From positions 21,840 to 85,839 of the forward strand of contig JAJTEK010000027.1 of assembly GCA_021299695.1 (NCBI GenBank): a stretch of 64,000 nucleotides of DNA, read 5' to 3'. The translations under genes were made by a program, and so were the position numbers. How positions within the stretch are numbered: the first letter of the stretch is position 1; every line of letters begins with the position of its first letter. Below, piece by piece: positions 1-8,010 of this stretch. Under the pieces are notes generated by a model. That model saw only the letters and a list, made by a program, of their open reading frames with translations, made no database searches and was not told where the DNA came from. This stretch comes from Pirellula sp. (GTDB taxonomy: Bacteria; Planctomycetota; Planctomycetia; Pirellulales; Pirellulaceae).

Positions 1-92
1 CATCTTTCGCGGCGTTTGGGAGACATGCGTGGGGATCCGAGGAGTCTGGAAGGAGTTTTCTTCGGGGTTGTTCTATCCAGTCTGAAGACCGT

Positions 93-98
93 TATAAT
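93..98 (+). promoter_or_regulatory. Candidate -10 element for the TPR/ExbBD operon
   Basis: A perfect TATAAT lies at 93-98. The best -35 partner is TTGTTC at 68-73 with a long 19-bp spacer, so only the -10 is convincing. A transcript starting near 105 would have a leader of about 45 nt before the ATG at 150. This favours that ATG over the TTG at 120. Confidence 0.35.
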
Positions 99-149
99 GC
101 GTTCGACGACTTTTCCTCATTGTACCCGCGTTTGTCAAACGAGCGATCT

Positions 150-3100
150 ATGCTTCCAAGTTGCAATCGGCAGCCTACTGGAGTCGGAACATCTCCTGAT
201 TACGAGGTGGTTCGAAACCATCGCGGGAATCGAAAACGAATAAGGTTTTTGGCGTTATTGCTCGGCAGTGTCGGTTTATTGCCGTATTTGCCTACCGTTC
301 CTAGGGCTTGGGCTGAGGAGCCTGCGGCGAAGTTTCTCCAGGGGCTCAAAGACGCCGGTTATTATGACGAGGCGTTGAAGTATCTGGAGATCAGTTCCGC
401 GAGAAATCGGCTTCCAGAGTCGATGAAGGGAGACATCGGCTTGGAGAAGGTGATGCTTTTGCAGCTTTCGCTCGCCGAGGTTCGCACATCGAAGGACCTC
501 GACGAGAAGCTCGGCCAAGTCGAACTGGGCTTCAAAGAGTTCCTGACCAATTCTCCGGAGCACCCTCGTCGAGGCGAGACGTTGCTTAAGCTTGCTGACT
601 TGTACCTGAACCGAGGTACGAAATACTTAGACGATAGCAAGGAGGCAGTTAGCAAGCCGGAGACTGAAGCCAAAGCCAAGGAGCTTCGCGAAAAAGCTAG
701 GCCTTCGTTCCAACAAGCCTTCGACACTTTCTCCACGACGCTAGAGACCTTGCGACCCACGCTCGAGCAGTTGCAGGGGGCCAACGTCAAGCCCAGCGAG
801 ACCGAGCGATTAGCCTTGAGAGAAAAGTTGCAAAAGGAGTATCGCCAAGCGCAGATTCTTCAGGCGATCACTTCCAAGTTGATCGCAGAGACGTTCGAAC
901 CGAACACACCCGAGTGGAAGCAGCGGCTCGAGGAGGCCGACAAGAAGCTCTACGACGTGGCCGAGAAGAGCACCGGCGCAAAGTACGCCGGCTCAAAGTA
1001 CTTGAGTTTGCTAAACCGTGGCAAAGTCCAAGCCTTGCTCGGTCAAATCGATGGCGCACGCGAGACGTTCAAGCGTGTTGCGGAGAATGATGAAGTCGGG
1101 ATTTTCCGAACCTGGAGGATCCAGGCCATCGCAGAGATGGTCCGTTTGGACAGCACACCGGCCTCGGGCAAGTACGAAGCGGCCGTCATGGCAGGCGAGG
1201 AGCAACTCAAGCAGGCCGACTTTCGCGAGCGTGAGAAGCCCGAGTGGCAAGAGTTGGCCTTAGCGGTCGCCGAGGCTCGTATCGCTTGGACCAAAGCTCT
1301 CGATCCGAAAGCCGATGACGGCAAGATTCGCAACATCCGACGCGAGGCACGCGAGACTTTTCAAACCCTTGCCAAAAAGAACAGCCCTGTGGCCAACAGG
1401 GCCCGCGATTACCTGAAGGATCTTGGGATCGAGGCCAAAGCCAACGACGACACCAAACTACCAGAGGTCAAGAACTTCACCGAAGCGATGAAAGCAGCCC
1501 GCTCGAGGCTCGATCGCGCCGAGGAAGGGGAAGGCACGATCAAACTGCTCGAAAAGCAACTTGCAGGAGCTCCGGAGTCCGAGCGCAAAGCGATTGAAGA
1601 TCAAGTCCGATTGGTCGAGTCGGACTCGAAGCGCGATCGCGAGCAAGCCATCGAGTTAAACGACATGGCCTTGCGATTGTACCGAGACGACGATTCACGC
1701 GAGGACTTGGCGCAGATACGATTTCTGCAAGCCTACTTGCACCTGCGTCTCCAAAACTATTGGGAAAGCTTGGCGATTTCCGAGGTTCTACTCAGGACCG
1801 GCAAGGGGACCGAAACGGCTCAAAAGGCCGGTTCGTTTGCCTTGATGTCACTCGGCCAGATCATCGAAAGTTCGCCGGCCGAGAGCCAAGCCGCATTGAT
1901 CTCGAGTTTGGAACGCCTCGCGAACGATCTGAATGAATCAGCCCCTGGCTCCTCGGAGGGGGAACAGGCCGTCGACATCCTCGTGAGCCTTGCACTTCGC
2001 GAGAAGCAGTACGACAAGGCCGAGGAATATCTTAAGAGCAAGAGGACCGCAGGGGGTGACAAAGCGTTCTTGCTCGGACGGATCTTGTGGGCCGAATACC
2101 GCAAGGCGATCTATGCGCATCGTCAGGCCAAGACCGAGCCCACCGCGGCCGATGAAGCGCTGCGTCAACGAGCCGAAAAACTTCTTTCGGACGCTTGGAA
2201 CAACCTATCCCTAGAGAGCAGTGCAACCGGAGTGCTCGAAGGAAGCAATGACTTAGTCGGATTGTACCTTCAATCGGGCCGGCTCGAAGAGGCGATGAAG
2301 GTTCTCAACGAGCCGGGCAAAGGTGCGATCGCCGTGATGAAGGGATCGCCCGATGCGCCCCTCTCGGCCCAACTCGATACCTACCGATTGAATCTCCAAG
2401 CCATGGTGCAATCTGCTGGCCAAGGCCGATCGGACTTAAGCGCCGAGCAGATCGATGAAGCGATCCAAACGATGAAGGGGTTATGCGACAAAGCGGGGGA
2501 CACGACGATGCTGCCCAAGTCGCTGCAGAATCTCGCCGCCGAGCTGCAAAACCAGATGGAAGCCAACAAAAATCCCGAGCAGCAGGCCAAGCTTGCCAGT
2601 TGCTTCAAGATCCTGATCGATCAGTTGACCGGCGTGAGCAGCGATCCTGCGGTGATCGAATCGGCAGGAGCGGCCATGATCGTTTTAGCCACCAATTTAG
2701 AGAAGGTCCCTGCACTCGCCGCACGCGCACCGGAGATGATGGCAACGGCCGAGAAGGCCTACACCAAACTCTCGACTCTATCCCCTCAAGAGCTCGAAAA
2801 AATCAAACGCAAACCTGAAGAGATTATGCTCAAGCTCGGGCTTGCCAAGCGAGGGGCCAAGAAGTTCGACGAGGCCAATAAGCTGTTCATCGAGGCCCTT
2901 CAGAAGAACCAAAGCAACATCACCGTGCAGATCGAGGCGGCTAGAAACCTACAGCTATCCTCCGGTGGCAAGGACATCGAGAAGCTCAAATCGGCCATGC
3001 TCGGAGCCGAGACCTTGCCCAACAAAAAGAAGTTGATTTGGGGCTGGGGTCAAATCGCTCAGGTCACAGCCCGATACCCGAACTTCCAAAAGGAGTTTTT

Positions 3101-3356
3101 TGAAGCTAGGCTCAATATCGCCCGTTGCCGAGGGCTCATCGGCGATGCCAGCTCGGGAGCAGAAAAGCAAAAGCTCTACGAGGCAGCCATCGCCGATATC
3201 TCGCAAACCTATTCCCGATTCCCCGAATTGGGCACTCCCGAGACTCGCAACGAATTCGATCGCTTGCTCCGGGAGATGCAGCAAAAAGCCAGCAAGCCAG
3301 CCACAGGTTTGGCCGGTCTGCCCAAGCCTCAATCCGAGCCGACGCCCGAGAAGTAA
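150..3356 (+). CDS. Large secreted tetratricopeptide-repeat protein
   Basis: About 1068 residues from the ATG at 150; a TTG at 120 is an in-frame alternative. The N-terminus has a basic stretch (RKRIRF), a hydrophobic core and an AWA-EE cleavage-like site, so export is likely. The rest is an alpha-helical array rich in Ala, Leu, Glu and Lys, with degenerate TPR-like helices such as the YDEALKYLE and YDKAEEYLK segments. It is first in a co-directional series with a second TPR protein, one ExbB/TolQ-like and two ExbD/TolR-like genes. This order suggests a periplasmic scaffold for a proton-driven envelope complex. No catalytic motif is visible. The family assignment is general (TPR) and the cargo or partner is unknown. 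Confidence 0.75.
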   Translation: MLPSCNRQPTGVGTSPDYEVVRNHRGNRKRIRFLALLLGSVGLLPYLPTVPRAWAEEPAAKFLQGLKDAGYYDEALKYLEISSARNRLPESMKGDIGLEKVMLLQLSLAEVRTSKDLDEKLGQVELGFKEFLTNSPEHPRRGETLLKLADLYLNRGTKYLDDSKEAVSKPETEAKAKELREKARPSFQQAFDTFSTTLETLRPTLEQLQGANVKPSETERLALREKLQKEYRQAQILQAITSKLIAETFEPNTPEWKQRLEEADKKLYDVAEKSTGAKYAGSKYLSLLNRGKVQALLGQIDGARETFKRVAENDEVGIFRTWRIQAIAEMVRLDSTPASGKYEAAVMAGEEQLKQADFREREKPEWQELALAVAEARIAWTKALDPKADDGKIRNIRREARETFQTLAKKNSPVANRARDYLKDLGIEAKANDDTKLPEVKNFTEAMKAARSRLDRAEEGEGTIKLLEKQLAGAPESERKAIEDQVRLVESDSKRDREQAIELNDMALRLYRDDDSREDLAQIRFLQAYLHLRLQNYWESLAISEVLLRTGKGTETAQKAGSFALMSLGQIIESSPAESQAALISSLERLANDLNESAPGSSEGEQAVDILVSLALREKQYDKAEEYLKSKRTAGGDKAFLLGRILWAEYRKAIYAHRQAKTEPTAADEALRQRAEKLLSDAWNNLSLESSATGVLEGSNDLVGLYLQSGRLEEAMKVLNEPGKGAIAVMKGSPDAPLSAQLDTYRLNLQAMVQSAGQGRSDLSAEQIDEAIQTMKGLCDKAGDTTMLPKSLQNLAAELQNQMEANKNPEQQAKLASCFKILIDQLTGVSSDPAVIESAGAAMIVLATNLEKVPALAARAPEMMATAEKAYTKLSTLSPQELEKIKRKPEEIMLKLGLAKRGAKKFDEANKLFIEALQKNQSNITVQIEAARNLQLSSGGKDIEKLKSAMLGAETLPNKKKLIWGWGQIAQVTARYPNFQKEFFEARLNIARCRGLIGDASSGAEKQKLYEAAIADISQTYSRFPELGTPETRNEFDRLLREMQQKASKPATGLAGLPKPQSEPTPEK

Positions 3357-3466
3357 AGCCGAGAAATAAAGCCGAGAAATAAACCCGAGATCCTTCTGAT
3401 CCGACTGACCCGAATTCGACACCCCACCCTATTCGATTACCCCCTTATCCGATAGCAAAGTCCTTT

Positions 3467-4531
3467 ATGATGATTCATCGATCCTACCGTTTGCTCGCAA
3501 GTCGATTTTTTACGCTCGTTGGGCTTGTGTTTTTGTCCATCGGTTTCAGGCCGTTAGAGGCCCAAGAACGCGACCGAGTATTTCCAGTCAAGGGAGCGGC
3601 CGTAACCGGCAAGATCGTCGAGAAAAGTCGCGATCGGGTCGTCATCGAGGTGCGGGGCAACAACCAGAATTTCCCTTCCAACGAGGTCCTAAGAGTCCTC
3701 TACGAGGGGGAGCCACCGACCCTCTCGCGGACCAAGGACTTGGTCGCTCAGGGGCAGCTCGAGCAGGCCGTAGAGGAGTTCAAGAAGATCGATGCAGCTT
3801 CGTTGCCCTCGGAAGACATGAAGCAGGACTACCAATTCCTGCGGGGGTACATCGCAGGAACGTTAGCCATCAAAGGCAAAGGGGATCCTAAAAACGCCCT
3901 GGGATTGATGACCAACTGGGTCAAAGACAACGCGCAGTCTTACCTGTTTTATCCCGCAGCCGAGTTGATGGGCGATTTGGCCGTGGCCGCAGGAACTCCC
4001 GACCAAGCAGCCAAGTACTACGGTGGCTTAGCGGCCGCACCGTTTCCGGAGCTCAAAACCAAGGGGAGTTTTTTGCAAGGCAAGGCGCTGATGGCTTCGA
4101 AACAGAACTCAGATGCCAAGTCCAAGTTCCAAGCGGTCCTTGAGGCCAAGCTGTCGGATGTCGTATCGCTGAAATACCAGAAGATGGCCAAGATCGGGAT
4201 CATTCAGTGCGACGCTTTGGAAGGCAAAGCGACCGAGGCGATCGGTGAACTCGAGAAGATGGTCGACGAAGGGGATTCGACCGACGGAGAGCTCTTCGCG
4301 GAGCTTTACAACACACTCGGTTCGATGCTCTCTGCGGCCGGTCGCAACGAGGAGGCCGTTTTGTCCTATCTCAAGACCGATTTGCTCTATGGAGCACAAA
4401 GCGAGCCGCATGCAGAGGCCTTGTACCGCCTAGCCCAGTTATGGACCAAGATGGGCTCGGCCCAGCGTGCAGCCGACGCGAAGCAAAAGCTCGAAAAACT
4501 CTATCCGACATCGGCTTGGGTTCGCAAGTAA
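3467..4531 (+). CDS. Secreted TPR protein of the ExbB/ExbD operon
   Basis: 354 residues. It starts at tandem ATG codons (3467 and 3470). The signal peptide is basic (RSYRLLASR), then hydrophobic (FFTLVGLVFLSIGF), with a cleavage-like EAQ. Residues about 35-80 form a small beta-rich segment (VTGKIVEKSRDRVVIEV), followed by TPR-like helices to the end, for example GRNEEAVLSYLKTDLLYG. The gene sits 110 bp after the larger TPR gene and 200 bp before the ExbB-like gene on the same strand. The role is inferred from context: a periplasmic partner of the proton-channel complex. Confidence 0.75.
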   Translation: MMIHRSYRLLASRFFTLVGLVFLSIGFRPLEAQERDRVFPVKGAAVTGKIVEKSRDRVVIEVRGNNQNFPSNEVLRVLYEGEPPTLSRTKDLVAQGQLEQAVEEFKKIDAASLPSEDMKQDYQFLRGYIAGTLAIKGKGDPKNALGLMTNWVKDNAQSYLFYPAAELMGDLAVAAGTPDQAAKYYGGLAAAPFPELKTKGSFLQGKALMASKQNSDAKSKFQAVLEAKLSDVVSLKYQKMAKIGIIQCDALEGKATEAIGELEKMVDEGDSTDGELFAELYNTLGSMLSAAGRNEEAVLSYLKTDLLYGAQSEPHAEALYRLAQLWTKMGSAQRAADAKQKLEKLYPTSAWVRK

Positions 4532-4731
4532 TGCCCTGCCATACTGGCCTAGTCGAAAAACGGATTGGTTTCTTGACAAGCTAGCCCCCTTGGGCCGCAG
4601 AGTTGGCTAGAATTATCGTAAACCAGTTTCCATGGGGTCCGTTGCAAAACGGTAACCCCAGCAAGCCGGTTGTCCTGCACGAGATCGACGCATTCCACGC
4701 ACATCACCCTTCTCATCCTACCGGAGTCACC

Positions 4732-5499
4732 ATGCCGTCTTGTTCCCGCACTTGGTCCGCCCAACTGCTCATCCGTTTTTCTAGGATCCTCGCTGTTGCC
4801 TTTGCGATCGTCTACACGGCAGGTGTTTCGTTGGCTCAAGAAGCAGCCGCCGCTGCGCCCCAGGCTGCCGCAGGCGAGAACATGCTGGTGAAAACCTGGA
4901 AGGCCTTGGGCAATCTCTACGCGGTGGTTTTTCTACTCATGTCGGTGATTTTGGTGGCCTTGGTGGTCCGAGCGATTTTGGCGGTGCAAAAGGCCAATTT
5001 CGTACCTGAAGATTTGGTCCAAGGCATCGAAGCGAGTTTGGCCGAGAACAATCCACAGGCTGCTGCCGAGTTGGTCAAAGCCGACGAAAGCTTTCTCGGG
5101 AATCTGCTCAATGCTGGGCTTGGCCAATTGACCAAGGGCAAAGAGGCCGTTCTCGAAGCGATGCAGGTCGCGGGGGACGCCGAGACGATGAAAGTCGAAC
5201 ATATGCTTAGCTACATCGCATTGATCGGAAACATCGCACCTATGGTTGGTTTGCTCGGGACCGTCCAAGGGATGGTCAGCTCCTTCGGCGCAATCGCGAC
5301 CAGTCCCCAGACACCTAAACCCAGTGTGTTGGCAGTCGGTATCGAGCAGGCCCTTTACACAACACTCGTCGGCTTGTATCTGGCGATCCCTGCAATCGTC
5401 ATCTACAACATTCTTCGAAACCTAGTCCAACGGCAGATCCAGCATGCCGGGGCCAAGAGCGAAGAGTTGATTGAAAAATTCCAAGCTGCGGCGAAGTAA
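4732..5499 (+). CDS. MotA/TolQ/ExbB proton-channel family protein
   Basis: 255 residues from the ATG at 4732, chosen because GGAG lies 5 nt upstream and a signal-like segment (RILAVAFAIVYTAGVSLAQ) follows; the frame is open back to a TTG at 4603. After an Ala/Gln linker there is a first membrane helix (YAVVFLLMSVILVALVVRAIL). A cytoplasmic domain with helices follows, then two membrane helices (AYIALIGNIAPMVGLLGTVQGMVSSF and VGIEQALYTTLVGLYLAIPAIVIY). The GLLGTVxGM and T-rich helix are the ion-channel signature of the ExbB/TolQ family. It should form the proton channel with the ExbD-like proteins encoded immediately downstream, powering an envelope process. Confidence 0.92.
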   Translation: MPSCSRTWSAQLLIRFSRILAVAFAIVYTAGVSLAQEAAAAAPQAAAGENMLVKTWKALGNLYAVVFLLMSVILVALVVRAILAVQKANFVPEDLVQGIEASLAENNPQAAAELVKADESFLGNLLNAGLGQLTKGKEAVLEAMQVAGDAETMKVEHMLSYIALIGNIAPMVGLLGTVQGMVSSFGAIATSPQTPKPSVLAVGIEQALYTTLVGLYLAIPAIVIYNILRNLVQRQIQHAGAKSEELIEKFQAAAK

Positions 5500-5513
5500 T
5501 TTCGGATCGAATT

Positions 5514-5957
5514 ATGGCACTCAAATCAAAGTTCGGTGCGAAGGTAGCCGAAGGGGACATGACGTCGATGATCGACATGGTTTTCCAGTTGATCATCTTC
5601 TTCATGGTACTGATCAATTTTTCCCAAGACGACCAGAATCAAGCGATCAAGTTACCGACGAGTGAGTTGGCCAAGCCAGCCGAGACTCCGCTTGAAAACC
5701 CCATCGTTTTGAACTTGGCCTTCAATGGCAATATCTATCTCGGGGCCGAGACCGCGACGATCGCTGGTCTTCGTCCACTTTTGGAATTGGAAGCCAATGT
5801 GCTCAAGTCCAACGGGAAAAGTGCGAAAGACGCCAACGTGATCATCCGAGCCGACGGCAACACCGCAGGTGGAATGGTGCAGGAATTGATCAAGAAGTGT
5901 CAGGAGTCTGGCTACGAGAAGTTTGCGTTGAGAGCCAAAGAGGAGATCGGTCAGTAG
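5514..5957 (+). CDS. ExbD/TolR family biopolymer transport protein (first copy)
   Basis: 147 residues, 14 bp after the ExbB-like gene. It has the family layout: a short cytoplasmic N-terminus with the MTSMIDMVFQLIIFFMV helix carrying the conserved Asp that takes part in proton transfer, then a periplasmic domain ending VIIRADGNTAGGMVQELIKKCQESGYEKFALRAKE. This C-terminal fold is the usual ExbD/TolR periplasmic domain. It likely works as a heteromeric stator with the next gene product. Confidence 0.92.
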   Translation: MALKSKFGAKVAEGDMTSMIDMVFQLIIFFMVLINFSQDDQNQAIKLPTSELAKPAETPLENPIVLNLAFNGNIYLGAETATIAGLRPLLELEANVLKSNGKSAKDANVIIRADGNTAGGMVQELIKKCQESGYEKFALRAKEEIGQ

Positions 5958-5961
5958 TGCC

Positions 5962-6441
5962 ATGAAATTCAAATCCCGAAGCGACGAAAAGGTCGAGATG
6001 CAACTGACTTCGATGATCGACATCATCTTCTTGTTGCTGATCTTCTTTGTGATGACGTTCAAGATCGCAGCCCAGGAGGGGGACTTCAACATCCGCATGC
6101 CGATCGGGGGTGGTGCAGGTGCCGCCGATACGACGAACTTACCGATCAAGTTGCGGTTGCGATCGAACACCGACGGGGAGTTGGTCGATATCGTCGTGGA
6201 TGACACCCGATCGTTTGGGAACGACTTTGGAAAGCTCCGAGCGTTCATCTTACAACAGACCGGAGGCGACGCTCCACCGAGCCCAGAACAGGGCCCGGAG
6301 GTGGAGATCGATTTGGATTACAACCTGCGTTACTCGCATGTGATTACAGCGATCTCGACAATCACGGGTCAGAGGCAAGGTGATCAGATCCAGCGTTTGG
6401 TCGAGAGGATCAAGTTCGCTCCACCTCGCAAACCTCAGTAG
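5962..6441 (+). CDS. ExbD/TolR family biopolymer transport protein (second copy)
   Basis: 159 residues, 4 bp after the first ExbD-like gene, so probably translationally coupled. The membrane helix MIDIIFLLLIFFVMTFKI keeps the conserved Asp. The periplasmic domain is longer than in the first copy and ends with VITAISTITGQRQGDQIQRLVERIKFAPP. Two unequal ExbD paralogues after one ExbB are common in planctomycetes. The force-transducing TonB-like partner is not in the window; the two secreted TPR proteins may be the clients. Confidence 0.92.
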   Translation: MKFKSRSDEKVEMQLTSMIDIIFLLLIFFVMTFKIAAQEGDFNIRMPIGGGAGAADTTNLPIKLRLRSNTDGELVDIVVDDTRSFGNDFGKLRAFILQQTGGDAPPSPEQGPEVEIDLDYNLRYSHVITAISTITGQRQGDQIQRLVERIKFAPPRKPQ

Positions 6442-6462
6442 AGAAAGCCTCCACCGTCTGGC

Positions 6463-6535
6463 GACAGGTGGCTACCGGCTTCCCGTAGCCATCCGCTGCC
6501 AAGCGGTGGACGACGCTATGAGAAAACCTCCTTTG
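6463..6535 (+). repeat. Dispersed palindromic repeat, copy 1 (left edge of the CHAT island)
   Basis: A 73-bp element nearly identical to 12168-12239 in the same orientation; I count few mismatches and one single-base indel. Inside are two short hairpins: GGCTAC with GTAGCC, and CCGC with GCGG (core CCGCTGCCAAGCGG). It ends in GAAAACCTCC, and a similar GAAAGCCTCC precedes it at 6443-6452, so the unit may itself be bounded by short direct repeats. It looks like a REP/MITE-type intergenic element. Confidence 0.75.
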
Positions 6536-6576
6536 AATTCCTGAGAAATTGAGGGGGCTTGTTCTTAAAAGCAGAT

Positions 6577-8001
6577 TCAGTGCTGCCGAATATCGATCGC
6601 GAAGTGATCACCAAACGCGCGAGGAATTCGACGCTCCCTTGCTGGCCTTCCTGTCTCGATCGCTTCTCGGATATCGTCGATGATCGGCCCCGATTCAGCG
6701 AAGTAACCATGACCCATCTCCAGCAAGCCGAAACCGCCCACTTCGATCGTTTCGATCCCCTCGACGATCGTGATGGGTGGTACGTATCCGACGCGATCGT
6801 GTCGGTGTTTCCATTGCGATAGAAAGACAGCTTGGTCGTCGGGAGAGACCAGCAACGTTCGTTGCTCGGATTCGTGCGGGTATCTGTTTACTGTGTCCTT
6901 GAACGTGCGGACATCTTCGTCAGGAGCACAGAAGAAGACCTGCCCGAGCCGTAGGGATGGTCGACGATCGGCGGCAAGTCGCTCCAGTGCCCTTAGGAAG
7001 CCACGATTCCCCATGCTGTGGACGAACAGATGGATGCGATTGGCTCCGGAGTGCTCAGACAGTTCGTGTAGGAATTGGGCGATGTGTGGCACGCTCGCGC
7101 CAATGGTGGCCTCGTCCGCTGCATAAGCGGTCGCAGCGCCATGCGAGGGCCGGGGCCAACTGTAGAACGCCATTTCGCCAGGGACCTTCAGGTCGTACCC
7201 GATCTGAGCCGCCCGAACAGCAGCCTCCTCAAAACTGACGTTGAACCCGTGAATCAACACGAAGAGGTTACGTTGATCGGCGTCCCACCAATTTTCAAGC
7301 TTGCGGGCCAGCCCTGCCCAGAACACCTCGCGCGGGAGGGCGTGCATGCCGTGGACCTTGAGCGAGTCGCTGGCTTCCAAGCGGATCCAACGACGCCACC
7401 AGGGGGTGCCTATGGATCCCGGTTTATGGCTTTTCGGAATGAACACATTGCAGACTCCGTAAGTGAGATCGTCGGCGGATTGTTCTGAGTCGAACCGCAC
7501 AACGAGGTCGTCGGATTCCACGGGCTTGCGATTCGTCGCAAACCAAACTCGCACGAGTCGGCCGTCAGGATCGACCCAGATTTTGCCCTCATCACCCTTT
7601 TGAACGACTGCCGACTCGGCACCCCGTTGAGCTTCACTCCAAAGGAAGTGATAGAGGGTCTCACAGAGCTTTTCGAACTCGTCGTCCGCCAGCAGATCGC
7701 GCAACAGCAGGAACCCGTCGGCCGCTTGGAATTCTTCCTGGCTGGAAATCGTGTCGGTAGCGATTTCGGCCAGCAGAGGCTGCAGGTCGATCAGGAGCGG
7801 ATCGATCAGGAGCTGATCGGGAACCAACGCCATGTCGGCATCAAGGCGAACCATGCATTGGGCGGAACCTGCCTCGTACAGCGCGGAGGTGCCGAACCAC
7901 TGCGCGTTCAGGCGACTGGATTCCCGAGTGAGTTGGATTTGGAGGTGATAGGGTTTCATAGGCTCACAGGGCCGACGGCCCATCCGTTTGTCAGCGAACA
8001 T
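6577..8001 (-). CDS. DUF900-type alpha/beta hydrolase (putative esterase/lipase effector)
   Basis: 474 residues. Residues about 150-460 match the DUF900 layout: WFATNR (153-158), YGVCNVFIP with a following HKPG, VLIHGFNVSFEEA (248-260), FYSWPRPSHG, LFVHSMGNRGFL with the nucleophile Ser329, an acidic APDEDVRTF, and a final GHGYF with the likely catalytic His431. Residues 1-150 are not recognisable; they begin with a beta-like strand (LQIQLTRESS) resembling the start of the neighbouring CHAT protein. The start is uncertain: the ATG at 8001 has AGGAG directly abutting it, and the ATG at 7959 gives MKPYHLQIQL. It begins 9 nt after the CHAT gene, so the two form an operon. No signal peptide, so it acts in the cytoplasm or at the inner membrane. 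Substrate unknown; a lipase-like effector is an inference. Confidence 0.82.
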   Translation of the reverse strand: MFADKRMGRRPCEPMKPYHLQIQLTRESSRLNAQWFGTSALYEAGSAQCMVRLDADMALVPDQLLIDPLLIDLQPLLAEIATDTISSQEEFQAADGFLLLRDLLADDEFEKLCETLYHFLWSEAQRGAESAVVQKGDEGKIWVDPDGRLVRVWFATNRKPVESDDLVVRFDSEQSADDLTYGVCNVFIPKSHKPGSIGTPWWRRWIRLEASDSLKVHGMHALPREVFWAGLARKLENWWDADQRNLFVLIHGFNVSFEEAAVRAAQIGYDLKVPGEMAFYSWPRPSHGAATAYAADEATIGASVPHIAQFLHELSEHSGANRIHLFVHSMGNRGFLRALERLAADRRPSLRLGQVFFCAPDEDVRTFKDTVNRYPHESEQRTLLVSPDDQAVFLSQWKHRHDRVGYVPPITIVEGIETIEVGGFGLLEMGHGYFAESGPIIDDIREAIETGRPARERRIPRAFGDHFAIDIRQH

Positions 8002-8010
8002 CTCCTCGCG

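Noticed and set aside
4573..4613. TTGACA and TAGAAT ahead of the ExbB-like gene
   Set aside because: The elements are about 29 bp apart, too far for one promoter.
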